A stretch of 10,822 nt of DNA from Pseudomonadota bacterium. GTDB taxonomy: Bacteria > Pseudomonadota > Gammaproteobacteria > Burkholderiales > Burkholderiaceae_C. The position numbers and the translations under genes are program-made. Location of the stretch: positions 1-10,822 of the forward strand of contig JAEWPH010000225.1 of NCBI GenBank assembly GCA_023460715.1. The letters run 5' to 3'. Numbering within the stretch: the stretch's first letter is position 1; every line of letters begins with the position of its first letter. The notes beneath the pieces are model-generated. The model did not search any database. It saw only the letters and a program-made list of their open reading frames with translations, and had not been told where the DNA came from. This document shows positions 1-6,888 of this stretch, piece after piece.

Positions 1-1
1 C

Positions 2-457
2 CCCTGGGGCCGCGCTGCCCCGGCCGGACAGCCGGCCGCGCCGGTGGCGTTGCCCGCGGCGGGAAGCCAGGTTCCGCTGGTGCTGGTGGTGGACGATTCC
101 ATCACCGTGCGCCGGGTGACGCAGCGCCTGCTGCTGCGCGAAGGCTACCGCGTCGCGCTGGCCGCCGACGGTCTGCAGGCCCTGGAGCGGCTGCAGGAGG
201 AGCGCCCGACGGTGGTGCTGTCAGATATCGAAATGCCGCGCATGGACGGCTTCGACCTAGCGCGCAACATCCGGTCGGATGCGGCGTTGCAGGGTCTGCC
301 CATCATCATGATCACGTCGCGCATCGCCCAGAAGCACCGCGAGCATGCCATGGAGCTGGGGGTGAACCACTACCTGGGCAAGCCGTATTCCGACGAGGAA
401 CTGCTGGGCCTGGTGCAGCGCTACGCCGCGGCCGCACGCGAGGCAGCGGTGGCCTGA
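2..457 (+). CDS. C-terminal receiver domain of a CheA/PilL-type hybrid histidine kinase (5' end outside window)
   Basis: The frame is open from base 2 to the TGA at 455-457, so this is the end of a longer gene; a GTG at 44 is probably internal. The visible part is a Pro/Ala-rich linker followed by one complete CheY-like receiver domain. Seen directly: the acidic pair in VVDDS, the phospho-acceptor Asp in LSDIEMPRMDGF, the switch Thr/Ser in IMITS, and the conserved Lys in LGKPYSDEEL. A receiver at the extreme C-terminus with this VVDDSITVRRVTQRLL signature is typical of the large Hpt/CheA hybrid kinases (ChpA/PilL) that control type IV pilus twitching, or of CheA-CheY fusions. The kinase core is not in view, so the pathway is inference. 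A strong terminator follows 21 bases after the stop, so this is the last gene of its unit. Confidence 0.85.
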   Translation, partial: PWGRAAPAGQPAAPVALPAAGSQVPLVLVVDDSITVRRVTQRLLLREGYRVALAADGLQALERLQEERPTVVLSDIEMPRMDGFDLARNIRSDAALQGLPIIMITSRIAQKHREHAMELGVNHYLGKPYSDEELLGLVQRYAAAAREAAVA

Positions 458-478
458 GGGCGCGCTGCACCGCGGGAT

Positions 479-515
479 AAAAAAGGCCTGCCGGGCATTC
501 CGGCAGGCCTTTTTT
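479..515. terminator. Bidirectional rho-independent terminator between convergent genes
   Basis: A perfect 10-bp GC-rich stem (485-494 pairing with 500-509, loop GCATT) is flanked by six A on the left (479-484) and six T on the right (510-515). It therefore ends in a U tract whichever strand is transcribed. It lies 21 bases after the hybrid kinase stop and 15 bases beyond the phrB stop on the opposite strand, so it can serve both converging units. Confidence 0.95.
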
Positions 516-530
516 ATGGGCGGGGGCTCC

Positions 531-1997
531 TCAGCCGGCCTTGACCACGGCGTAGCGCCGCAGCGTGCGCTCCCGCGCAGCGTCGTGCTCCACGATGGGG
601 TGTGGGTAGGTGGTGCCCAGTACGACCTCCGCCTCCTGCAGTTCCAGCGGCCGGGCCTTCCAGGGCGCGTGCAGGGCGGCATCGGGCAGCTTTGCCAGCG
701 CCGGCAGGTAGCGGCGGATGAACTGGCCTTGGGGGTCGAACTTCTGGCTCTGGCTGACCGGGTTGAAGATGCGGAAGTAGGGCTGCGCATCGCAGCCGCT
801 GGAGCTGGCCCACTGCCAGCCGCCGTTGTTGGCCGACAGGTCGAAATCGTTGAGCTTCTCCGCAAAGTAGCGTTCGCCCCAGCGCCAGTCCAGCCCCAAG
901 TCCTTCACCAGGAAGCTGGCCACCACCATGCGCAGGCGGTTGTGCATGTAGCCCGTCTGGTTGATCTGGGCCATGGCGGCGTCGACCAGCGGGTAGCCCG
1001 TGCGGCCCTCGCACCAGGCCGCGAAGAGGGCGTCGGCGTCGGGGCCGCTTTCCCACTGGATGGCGTCGTAGGCCGGCTTGAAGCTCGCACCCACGACATG
1101 GGGGTGGTGCGCCAGCACCTGGAAGTAGAAGTCGCGCCAGATCAGCTCGCTCAGCCAGGTGGCGGCGCCGGCGCTGCCGGCCTGGCTGCGCGCGTAGGCC
1201 GTGCGTGCCGCCAAGCGGGGCGACAGCGTGCCGAAGCGCAGATGCACGCTGAGGTAGCTCGGGCCTTTCACCGCGGGAAAGTCGCGCGCCTCGTCGTAGG
1301 CATCGATGCGTTCCAGGAAGTCGTCGAACAGGGCCTGGGCGCCCTGCATGCCGGTAGGCAGCCGCAGCTGCGCCAGCCCGGCGGGCTCGAACCCCAAGGC
1401 CTGTAGCGAGGGCACGCCGCGGCGCAGGCCCTCGGGCCGTTCTGCCAGGTTCCGGCCGTAGCGCTCCACCGGGTAGGCGCTCAGGTAGAAATCGTCCACC
1501 TTGCGCAGCCAGGCGTTCTTGTACGGCGTGAACACGCTGTAGGGCGTGGCGGACTGCGTCATCACCTCGCCGCGCTCGAAGATGGTGTGGTCCTTGAAGG
1601 TCAGCAGGCGCATGCCGAGCGCCTGCAGCGCGGTGCGCACGTGGGCGTCGCGTTCCAGGGCCTGGGGCTCGTCGTCATGGTTGGCGAAGACGGCCTGCAC
1701 CTGCAGCTGGCGGGCCAGCGCCGGAATGTCGTCGCGCGCCACGGCATGGCGCACGATGAGACCGCCGTGCGGCTGGCCAGAGAGATCGCGCAGACCCTCG
1801 TCCAGCGGCACCAGCGATTCGCGGATGAACTCCACGCGCCGGTCCGCGCGGGGCAGGGGGTCGAGGATCTCGCGGTCGAAGACGAACACGCAATGCACCT
1901 GGGCGCATTGGCGCAGGGCGTGGTACAGGGCGGCTTGGTCGTCGACGCGCAGGTCGCGCCGGAACCAGACGAGGCCGGAGGAAAAAGTAGGCGCCAT
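531..1997 (-). CDS. phrB: Deoxyribodipyrimidine photolyase (class I CPD photolyase)
   Basis: The 488-residue flavoprotein is predicted to split UV-induced cyclobutane pyrimidine dimers using blue light. The N-terminus has the photolyase signature (LVWFRRDLRVDDQAAL) of the alpha/beta antenna domain. The C-terminal FAD-binding domain shows GRTGYPLVDAAM, the NQTGYMHNRLRMVVASF segment, and LNDFDLSANNGGWQWASSSG with the tryptophan-rich part that contacts FAD and the dimer. E. coli PhrB is 472 residues, so the length fits. The start at 1997 (MAPTFSSGLVWF) was chosen because homology begins just after it. The frame stays open to 2612, but that upstream part is low-complexity antisense of algH. No Shine-Dalgarno sequence precedes the ATG; a TTTAAC hexamer lies 7 bases upstream. 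The gene is divergent from algH. Confidence 0.95.
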   Translation of the reverse strand: MAPTFSSGLVWFRRDLRVDDQAALYHALRQCAQVHCVFVFDREILDPLPRADRRVEFIRESLVPLDEGLRDLSGQPHGGLIVRHAVARDDIPALARQLQVQAVFANHDDEPQALERDAHVRTALQALGMRLLTFKDHTIFERGEVMTQSATPYSVFTPYKNAWLRKVDDFYLSAYPVERYGRNLAERPEGLRRGVPSLQALGFEPAGLAQLRLPTGMQGAQALFDDFLERIDAYDEARDFPAVKGPSYLSVHLRFGTLSPRLAARTAYARSQAGSAGAATWLSELIWRDFYFQVLAHHPHVVGASFKPAYDAIQWESGPDADALFAAWCEGRTGYPLVDAAMAQINQTGYMHNRLRMVVASFLVKDLGLDWRWGERYFAEKLNDFDLSANNGGWQWASSSGCDAQPYFRIFNPVSQSQKFDPQGQFIRRYLPALAKLPDAALHAPWKARPLELQEAEVVLGTTYPHPIVEHDAARERTLRRYAVVKAG

Positions 1998-2018
1998 GAT
2001 CACCGTTAAAATTGCCGG
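1998..2018. promoter_or_regulatory. 21-base divergent start region of phrB and algH
   Basis: Only 21 bases separate the two start codons, so the -35 regions must lie inside the opposite gene. On plus, TAAAAT (2007-2012) sits 6 bases before the algH ATG at 2019. On minus, TTTAAC sits 7 bases before the phrB ATG. No Shine-Dalgarno sequence is visible for either gene and no good TTGACA match was found at the expected distance, so the promoter call rests on the -10-like hexamers. This position would put transcription starts at or very near the start codons. Confidence 0.4.
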
Positions 2019-2618
2019 ATGCCTGCCGATTCTGCGCCCATGAACCTGACGCACCATTTCCTGATCGCCATGCCGGGGCTGGAGGATGCGTCTTTCGCGC
2101 GCAGCGTGGTCTATCTGTGCGAGCACAGCGAGCGCGGCGCGCTCGGGCTGATCATCAACAAGCCTTCGGACATCAACCTCAAGGGCCTGTTCGACAAGGT
2201 CGATCTGTCGCTGCGCCGCGACGACCTCACCGAGGAGCCCGTCTACCAGGGCGGCCCCGTGCAGACCGAGCGCGGCTTCGTGCTGCACGAGCGCATGGCC
2301 ACCGATTCGGAGGATGCGGACGAGTCCGCCTACGCCTCCACCATGACCATCCCCGGCGGCCTGGAGATGACCACCTCCAAGGACGTGCTGGAAGCCCTGT
2401 CCACCGGCGCGGGCCCCCGGCGTGTGCTGGTCACGCTGGGCTACGCCTCCTGGGGCGAAGGGCAGCTCGAATCGGAGCTGGCCGAGAACAGCTGGCTCAC
2501 CGTGGGCGCCGATGCGTCCGTCATCTTCGACACGCCCGTGGCCGAACGCTACGACCGCGCGCTGGGTCTGCTGGGCCTGCAGTCGTGGATGCTCTCGCCT
2601 GAGGCCGGGCACGCATGA
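2019..2618 (+). CDS. algH: YqgE/AlgH family protein (UPF0301)
   Basis: The 199-residue protein belongs to the YqgE/AlgH family. It is recognised from LTHHFLIAMPGLEDASFARSVVYLCEHSERGALGLIINKP at the N-terminus, the GGPV segment, and GYASWGEGQLESELAENSWLTV near the C-terminus. The biochemical role of the family is not established; AlgH was named from an alginate-related phenotype in Pseudomonas. Two starts are possible: 2019 (MPADSAP...), used here because it lies 6 bases after a -10-like TAAAAT, or 2040 (MNLTHHF...), which gives 192 residues and is equally compatible with homology. Neither has a Shine-Dalgarno sequence. The stop overlaps the ruvX start by 4 bases (ATGA), as expected for the common algH-ruvX pair. 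Confidence 0.92.
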   Translation: MPADSAPMNLTHHFLIAMPGLEDASFARSVVYLCEHSERGALGLIINKPSDINLKGLFDKVDLSLRRDDLTEEPVYQGGPVQTERGFVLHERMATDSEDADESAYASTMTIPGGLEMTTSKDVLEALSTGAGPRRVLVTLGYASWGEGQLESELAENSWLTVGADASVIFDTPVAERYDRALGLLGLQSWMLSPEAGHA

Positions 2619-3043
2619 GCGGCACGCCTGCCCCTGCCGCTGCCCCCGCCGTTCCCGCGCATTTCCAATCCTTCCTGGCTTTCGACTTCGGGCTCAAGCG
2701 CACAGGCGTGGCCGTGGGCAACAAGATGCTGCGCACCGCCACGCCGCAGGAGACCATCCGCGCCGAGGGCGACGCGCGCTTCACGCACGTGGCACAGCGC
2801 ATCAAGGACTGGCAGCCCGACGCGCTGGTGGTGGGCGTGCCCTACCACCCCGACGGTGCGGCCCATGAGAACACCGCCCGGGCGCTGAAGTTCGCGCGCC
2901 AGCTGCGCGGCCGCTTCGGCCTGCAGGTCTTCGAGGTGGACGAGCGCTACAGCACGACCGAGGCGCATTCCACCGGTGCGCGCGATGCCGACGCGGCCTC
3001 GGCCTGCATCATCCTGGAACAGTTTTTGAGGAACCTGCCATGA
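2615..3043 (+). CDS. ruvX: Putative Holliday junction resolvase RuvX/YqgF (pre-16S rRNA nuclease)
   Basis: The 142-residue protein has an RNase H-like fold of the YqgF/RuvX family. Seen directly: the first strand with the catalytic-type Asp ([17 protein letters not shown], about residues 20-36), [10 protein letters not shown] in the middle, [10 protein letters not shown], and the closing [15 protein letters not shown] with a conserved acidic residue. The family is credited with 5' maturation of 16S rRNA in E. coli and was earlier annotated as a Holliday junction resolvase from structural similarity to RuvC. The N-terminus carries an Ala/Pro-rich extension of about 18 residues before the domain. 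Translation is probably coupled to algH (ATGA overlap) and to pyrR downstream (ATGA overlap at 3040). Confidence 0.93.
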   Translation: MSGTPAPAAAPAVPAHFQSFLAFDFGLKRTGVAVGNKMLRTATPQETIRAEGDARFTHVAQRIKDWQPDALVVGVPYHPDGAAHENTARALKFARQLRGRFGLQVFEVDERYSTTEAHSTGARDADAASACIILEQFLRNLP

Positions 3044-3585
3044 GTGCCACCCCTTCTTCTTCGCCGCCGTCGAACGGCCATCTGACGCTGGATGCCGAGG
3101 CCCTGTACCGCGAGCTGCTGCGCGGCGTGCGGTCGCTGCGCGGACCGAACACGTACCTGGCCGGCATCGCCTCGGGCGGCGCCTGGCTGGCCGAGCGCCT
3201 GCAGAAGGACCTGGGCCTGGAAGGCGAGGCCGGCGTGCTGTCGTCCGCCATGCACCGCGACGATTTCTCCCAGCGCGGCCTGTCGGTGAGCGCGCAGACG
3301 GCGCTGCCCTTCGACGTGAACGGCGCCGACATCCTGCTGCTGGACGACGTGCTGTACACCGGCCGCACCATCCGCGCCGTGCTCAACGAGCTGTTCGACT
3401 ACGGCCGGCCGGCCAGCGTGCGCCTGGCGGTGCTGGTGGACCGCGGCGGCCGCGAGCTGCCGGTGGCGGCCGAGTTCGCCGCCGCGCGCGTGGCGCTGCC
3501 GGACACGCAGTCGCTGGCCCTGGCCCGCACCGAGGCCGGCGCCTTCCATTTCGACATCAAAGCAGTGAACCCCCAAGAGGCCTGA
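3040..3585 (+). CDS. pyrR: Bifunctional pyr operon regulator / uracil phosphoribosyltransferase PyrR
   Basis: The 181-residue protein is a type I phosphoribosyltransferase. The PRPP-binding loop is clear in [14 protein letters not shown] (about residues 97-110), followed by [35 protein letters not shown], the PyrR-specific block. In Bacillus, PyrR binds pyr mRNA with UMP to cause attenuation and also makes UMP from uracil and PRPP. Whether this copy binds RNA is not shown: I found no recognisable PyrR-binding loop or attenuator upstream of pyrB, pyrX or algH. The start is well supported by GAGGAA at 3028-3033, 6 bases ahead of the ATG. The stop is only 2 bases before the pyrB start codon. The first 13 residues are a Ser/Pro-rich tail outside the domain. 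Confidence 0.93.
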   Translation: MSATPSSSPPSNGHLTLDAEALYRELLRGVRSLRGPNTYLAGIASGGAWLAERLQKDLGLEGEAGVLSSAMHRDDFSQRGLSVSAQTALPFDVNGADILLLDDVLYTGRTIRAVLNELFDYGRPASVRLAVLVDRGGRELPVAAEFAAARVALPDTQSLALARTEAGAFHFDIKAVNPQEA

Positions 3586-3587
3586 CG

Positions 3588-4550
3588 GTGCTGTACAAGC
3601 GCAACCCCCAACTCAACGCCAACGGCGAGCTGATCCACCTGCTGTCGATCGAGGGCCTGCCCAAGGGCATCGTGACGCACATCCTCGACACGGCCGCCAA
3701 CTTCGTCTCGGTCAACGACCGCGAGGTGAAGAAGGTGCCGCTCTTGCGCGGCAAGAGCGTGTTCAACCTGTTCTTCGAGAACAGCACGCGCACGCGCACC
3801 ACGTTCGAGATCGCGGCCAAGCGCCTTTCGGCCGACGTGATCAACCTGGACATCGCGCGCAGCTCCGCCAGCAAGGGCGAATCGCTGCTGGACACCATCG
3901 CCAACCTGTCGGCCATGGCGGCCGACCTGTTCGTGGTGCGGCACAGCGAATCGGGCGCGCCCTACCTCATCGCCCAGCACGTGGCGCCGCATGTGCACGT
4001 GATCAACGCGGGCGACGGCCGGCATGCGCACCCTACACAGGGGCTGCTCGACATGTTCACCATCCGCCACTACAAGAAGGACTTCAGCAACCTCAGCGTG
4101 GCCATCGTGGGCGACGTGCTGCACTCCCGCGTGGCGCGCTCCGACATCCACGGCCTGACGACGCTGGGCTGCCCCGACGTGCGCGTGGTGGGCCCGCGCA
4201 CGCTGGTGCCGTCCGATATGGCGCAGATGGGTGTGCGTGTGTGCCACACGCTCGAAGAAGGCATCAAGGACGCCGACGTGGTGATCGCCCTGCGCCTGCA
4301 GAACGAGCGCATGAGCGGCGCGCTGCTGCCTTCGAGCCAGGAGTATTTCAAGAGCTTCGGCCTCACGCCCGAGCGCCTGCGCCTGGCCAAGCCCGATGCC
4401 ATCGTGATGCACCCCGGTCCCATCAACCGCGGCGTGGAGATCGACTCCGCCGTGGTCGATGGCCCGCAGGCCGTGATCCTGCCGCAGGTCACCTTCGGCA
4501 TCGCCGTGCGCATGGCGGTCATGTCGATCGTGGCGGGGAATGAAGCGTGA
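3588..4550 (+). CDS. pyrB: Aspartate carbamoyltransferase catalytic subunit
   Basis: The 320-residue enzyme should condense carbamoyl phosphate with aspartate, the committed step of UMP synthesis. Catalytic signatures are intact: STRTRTTFE (residues 66-74) for carbamoyl phosphate, the mobile loop SASKGES (93-99) whose Ser and Lys reach in from the neighbouring subunit, HPTQ (148-151), and [10 protein letters not shown] (275-284) for aspartate and carbamoyl phosphate. The start is GTG at 3588 with AAGAGG at 3575-3580, 7 bases upstream; it gives the usual family length. No regulatory-subunit gene pyrI is nearby. Instead a non-catalytic dihydroorotase-like gene follows, which suggests the Pseudomonas-type dodecameric PyrB/PyrC' assembly. 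Confidence 0.96.
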   Translation: MLYKRNPQLNANGELIHLLSIEGLPKGIVTHILDTAANFVSVNDREVKKVPLLRGKSVFNLFFENSTRTRTTFEIAAKRLSADVINLDIARSSASKGESLLDTIANLSAMAADLFVVRHSESGAPYLIAQHVAPHVHVINAGDGRHAHPTQGLLDMFTIRHYKKDFSNLSVAIVGDVLHSRVARSDIHGLTTLGCPDVRVVGPRTLVPSDMAQMGVRVCHTLEEGIKDADVVIALRLQNERMSGALLPSSQEYFKSFGLTPERLRLAKPDAIVMHPGPINRGVEIDSAVVDGPQAVILPQVTFGIAVRMAVMSIVAGNEA

Positions 4551-4666
4551 CTTCCCTGGGGCGCTTCGCGCCTCGGCGCTGCCGCCAGAAGCGGCGGGTG
4601 GCCTGGGCCGCGCCAGAACTCCCTGTCTTGCCCATCGGCTGGCAGGTAGGGGCGCAACGTGATTGA
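4547..4666 (+). other. Possible 39-codon leader-type ORF after pyrB, doubtful
   Basis: A GTG at 4547 overlaps the pyrB stop in a GTGA and opens a 39-codon frame ending at TGA 4664-4666. The peptide is Arg-rich (FAPRRCRQKRRVAW) and then Pro/Trp-containing. About three quarters of codons end in G or C, less biased than the surrounding genes. I do not recognise it. The stretch also contains a short hairpin (GCCGC-CAGAA-GCGGC, no U tract). It may be non-coding spacer; the overlap with the pyrB stop is the only argument for translation. Confidence 0.15.
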
Positions 4667-4675
4667 TTTGCTCTG

Positions 4676-4733
4676 TTATTGATAGCTGGTTGCGTTTGTC
4701 CATCAAGCGCTAGAGGCATATTGGGCTTAAAAC
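4676..4733 (+). repeat. Dispersed palindromic repeat, copy 1 (between pyrB and pyrX)
   Basis: This AT-richer segment has the end motif TTGATAGCTG (4679-4688), then a hairpin in which GCGTTTG (4692-4698) pairs with CAAGCGC (4704-4710) around loop TCCAT. It runs to the base before the pyrX ATG. It shares the 12-mer TCCATCAAGCGC with copy 3 and aligns over about 40 bases with the reverse complement of copy 3. No Shine-Dalgarno sequence lies between the repeat and the pyrX start. Confidence 0.7.
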
Positions 4734-4734
4734 C

Positions 4735-6030
4735 ATGAAGATACTGATCCAGAACGGCCGCGTGATCGATCCGGCCAGCGGCCTCGACCGGGTGTGCGAC
4801 GTGGCGATGGCCGCGGGCCGCATCGTGGCGATCGACCGGGCGCCCAGCGGCTTCACGCCCAGCCGCGTGATCGACGCCACGGGCTGCTGGGTGCTGCCCG
4901 GCCTGGTGGACTTGGCGGCGCGCCTGCGCGAGCCCGGCCACGAGCACGAGGGCATGCTCGAATCCGAAATGGCCGCGGCCGTGGCCGGCGGCGTGACCAG
5001 CCTGGTCTGCCCGCCCGACACCGACCCGGTGCTGGACGAGCCCGGCCTGGTGGAGATGCTCAAGTTCCGCGCCGAGAAGCTGCACCAGTCCCGCCTGTTC
5101 CCGCTGGGCGCGCTCACGCGCGGCCTGGCTGGCGAGGTGCTGACCGAGATGGCCGAGCTGACAGAATCCGGCTGCGTGGGTTTTGCCCAGGCCGACGTGG
5201 CGCTGCAGAGCACGCAGGTGCTGCAGCGCGCGCTGCAGTACGCCGCCACCTACGGCTACACCGTGTGGCTGCGCCCGCAGGAGCTGTACTTGGGCAAGGG
5301 CGTGGCCGCCAGCGGCCCGCTGGCCACCCGCCTGGGGCTGTCGGGCATTCCCGTCGCGGCCGAGACGATCGCGCTGCACACCATCTTCGAACTGCTCAAG
5401 ACCACGGGCGCCCGCGTGCACTTGTGCCGCCTGTCCAGCGCCGCCGGCGTGGACCTGGTGCGCCAGGCCAAGGCGGCCGGGCTGAAGGTGACCTGCGACG
5501 TGAGCATCAACTCGCTGATGTTCACCGATACCGACATCGGCTTCTTCGACAGCCGCGCCCGCCTGTCGCCGCCGCTGCGCCAGCAGCGCGACCGCGATGC
5601 GCTGGTGGCCGCGCTGGCCGACGGCACGATCGACGCGCTGGTCTCCGACCACACGCCGGTCGATGAAGACGAGAAGGTGCTGCCGTTCGCCGAGGCCGAG
5701 CCCGGCGCGACGGGTCTGGAGCTGCTGCTGAGCGTGGCGATCAAGTGGTCGCAGGACGGCGGCGCGCCGCTCGCCCGCGCGCTGGCGGCGGTGACCAGCG
5801 AGCCCGCCCGCGTGCTGGGCGCGTCGCTCGGCACGCTGCAGGCCAGCGTGGGCCAGATCGTGGAAGGCGGCGTGGGCGACCTGTGCATCGTCGACCCGGC
5901 TGCGGCCTGGACGGTGCAGGCCGACGCGTTGGCCAGCCAGGGCAAGCACACGCCGTTCTCGTCGTACGAGCTGCCCGGCCGCGTGCGCTGCACGCTGGTC
6001 GGCGGCCAGGTCGCGTTCGAGCGCGGCTGA
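4735..6030 (+). CDS. pyrX: Non-catalytic dihydroorotase-like protein (PyrC'/PyrX), ATCase partner
   Basis: The 431-residue protein has the amidohydrolase layout of type I dihydroorotase: an N-terminal strand domain (MKILIQNGRVIDP), then the barrel and a C-terminal closing segment. The metal site is degenerate. The active family has DxHxHLREPG; here it is DLAARLREPG (59-68), with Ala61 and Arg63 replacing both His. By position, the bridging Asp near 153 is Ala, the His near 180 is Arg (WLRPQE), and the His near 232 is Arg (HLCRLSS). Only the last Asp, in SDHTP (305), remains. It is therefore very unlikely to hydrolyse dihydroorotate. In Pseudomonas a similar inactive PyrC' is needed for assembly of PyrB, and the gene order here matches. 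The start is chosen by homology; it lacks a Shine-Dalgarno sequence. Confidence 0.88.
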   Translation: MKILIQNGRVIDPASGLDRVCDVAMAAGRIVAIDRAPSGFTPSRVIDATGCWVLPGLVDLAARLREPGHEHEGMLESEMAAAVAGGVTSLVCPPDTDPVLDEPGLVEMLKFRAEKLHQSRLFPLGALTRGLAGEVLTEMAELTESGCVGFAQADVALQSTQVLQRALQYAATYGYTVWLRPQELYLGKGVAASGPLATRLGLSGIPVAAETIALHTIFELLKTTGARVHLCRLSSAAGVDLVRQAKAAGLKVTCDVSINSLMFTDTDIGFFDSRARLSPPLRQQRDRDALVAALADGTIDALVSDHTPVDEDEKVLPFAEAEPGATGLELLLSVAIKWSQDGGAPLARALAAVTSEPARVLGASLGTLQASVGQIVEGGVGDLCIVDPAAAWTVQADALASQGKHTPFSSYELPGRVRCTLVGGQVAFERG

Positions 6031-6038
6031 GCCACCGC

Positions 6039-6779
6039 ATGTTGCGCCAGGCCCGCGCCTGCGGGCGCATGCTGCGCCTGATCGCCCACATCCTTGCCGG
6101 GCTGGGCACGGTGCTGCTGCGCTTTCCGCGCATGCCGGTGGCACAGCAGCGTGCCCGCGTGCAGGCCTGGCAACTCGAACTGTTGGCCCGCGCCGGCGTC
6201 ACGCTGACGGTGCGCGGCACGCCGCCCGTGCAGGGGCCGGTGCTGCTGGTGGCCAACCACATCTCGTGGCTCGACATTCCGGTGATGCACGCGGCGCGGC
6301 ATTGCCGCTTCATCTCCAAGTCCGACGTGAAGGGCTGGCCGCTGCTGGGCCGGCTGGCCACGGCGGCGGGCACCCTCTACATCGAACGCAGCTCGCGGCG
6401 CGACGCGCGGCGCATGGTGCAGACCATGCAGCAGGCGCTGGCCGAGGGCGATGTGCTGGCCGTGTTTCCCGAAGGCACGACGGGCGACGGCATCACGCTG
6501 CTGCCCTTCCACGCCAACCTGCTGCAGGCGGCGGTGGAGGCCGACGCGCCGGTGCAGCCCGTGGGCCTGCGCTTCATCGACCGCGCAACGGGCGAGATCA
6601 CCCAGGCGGCCAGCTACATCGGCGACGAGTCGCTGGTGGGCTCGCTGTGGCGCACCCTGTGCGCCGACGGCCTGGTGGCGGTCGTGCACTACGGCGCGCC
6701 GCAGCAGGCCGCGGGGCGCGACCGGCGCGTGTGGAGCGACGATCTGCGTAGCGCCGTCGATGCCCTGCGCCAGCGTTGA
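6039..6779 (+). CDS. plsC: 1-acyl-sn-glycerol-3-phosphate acyltransferase (PlsC family)
   Basis: The 246-residue protein is predicted to acylate the 2-position of lysophosphatidic acid at the inner membrane, giving phosphatidic acid. Acyltransferase motif I is NHISWLD (residues 73-79, catalytic His74 and Asp79), and motif III is FPEGTT (143-148). Motif II-like residues fall in IERSSRRDARRM (116-126). A hydrophobic stretch at about 11-28 (MLRLIAHILAGLGTVLLR) is the likely membrane anchor. The start at 6039 lies 8 bases after the pyrX stop and gives a typical family length; ATG at 6069 is an alternative that trims 10 residues. No strong Shine-Dalgarno sequence is visible, so coupling to pyrX is likely. 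Substrate could be another lysolipid (for example lyso-ornithine lipid), which the sequence alone does not exclude. Confidence 0.9.
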   Translation: MLRQARACGRMLRLIAHILAGLGTVLLRFPRMPVAQQRARVQAWQLELLARAGVTLTVRGTPPVQGPVLLVANHISWLDIPVMHAARHCRFISKSDVKGWPLLGRLATAAGTLYIERSSRRDARRMVQTMQQALAEGDVLAVFPEGTTGDGITLLPFHANLLQAAVEADAPVQPVGLRFIDRATGEITQAASYIGDESLVGSLWRTLCADGLVAVVHYGAPQQAAGRDRRVWSDDLRSAVDALRQR

Positions 6780-6796
6780 GTGGAATCGCTCCTGAA

Positions 6797-6888
6797 GTTG
6801 TAGCTGTTTGCGCTCGTATTTGCTGGGCTTTAGGTACTTTGATGCCTGAATCGACCGGTTGACAAGCGCTGGCAGCTATCAAATTTGA
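6797..6888. repeat. Dispersed palindromic repeat, copy 2 (convergent plsC / iron ATPase junction)
   Basis: Two related arms face each other: a left arm with TTG-TAGCTGTTTGCGCT (about 6798-6813) and a right arm whose reverse complement reads TTTGATAGCTGCCAGCGCT (6865-6883). The arms share TAGCTG and GCGCT, so the region can form an imperfect long-range stem. It fills most of the 99 bases between the two convergent stop codons and extends into the 3' end of the minus-strand gene. No other terminator is visible here. Confidence 0.6.

Noticed and set aside
516..1406. Plus-strand frame opposite phrB
   Set aside because: It begins inside the terminator and is the complement of conserved photolyase sequence; no recognisable protein features.
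1998..2612. Open minus-strand frame extending phrB upstream by about 205 codons
   Set aside because: The extension is rich in Arg/Gly/His/Gln, is fully antisense to algH, and photolyase homology starts at the ATG at 1997.
4560..4600. Short GC hairpin after pyrB as a possible terminator
   Set aside because: The stem is only about 5 bp and no T run follows, so termination is not supported.
4519..6144. Long minus-strand frame antisense to pyrX
   Set aside because: Same low-complexity antisense composition; the plus-strand protein has clear family homology.
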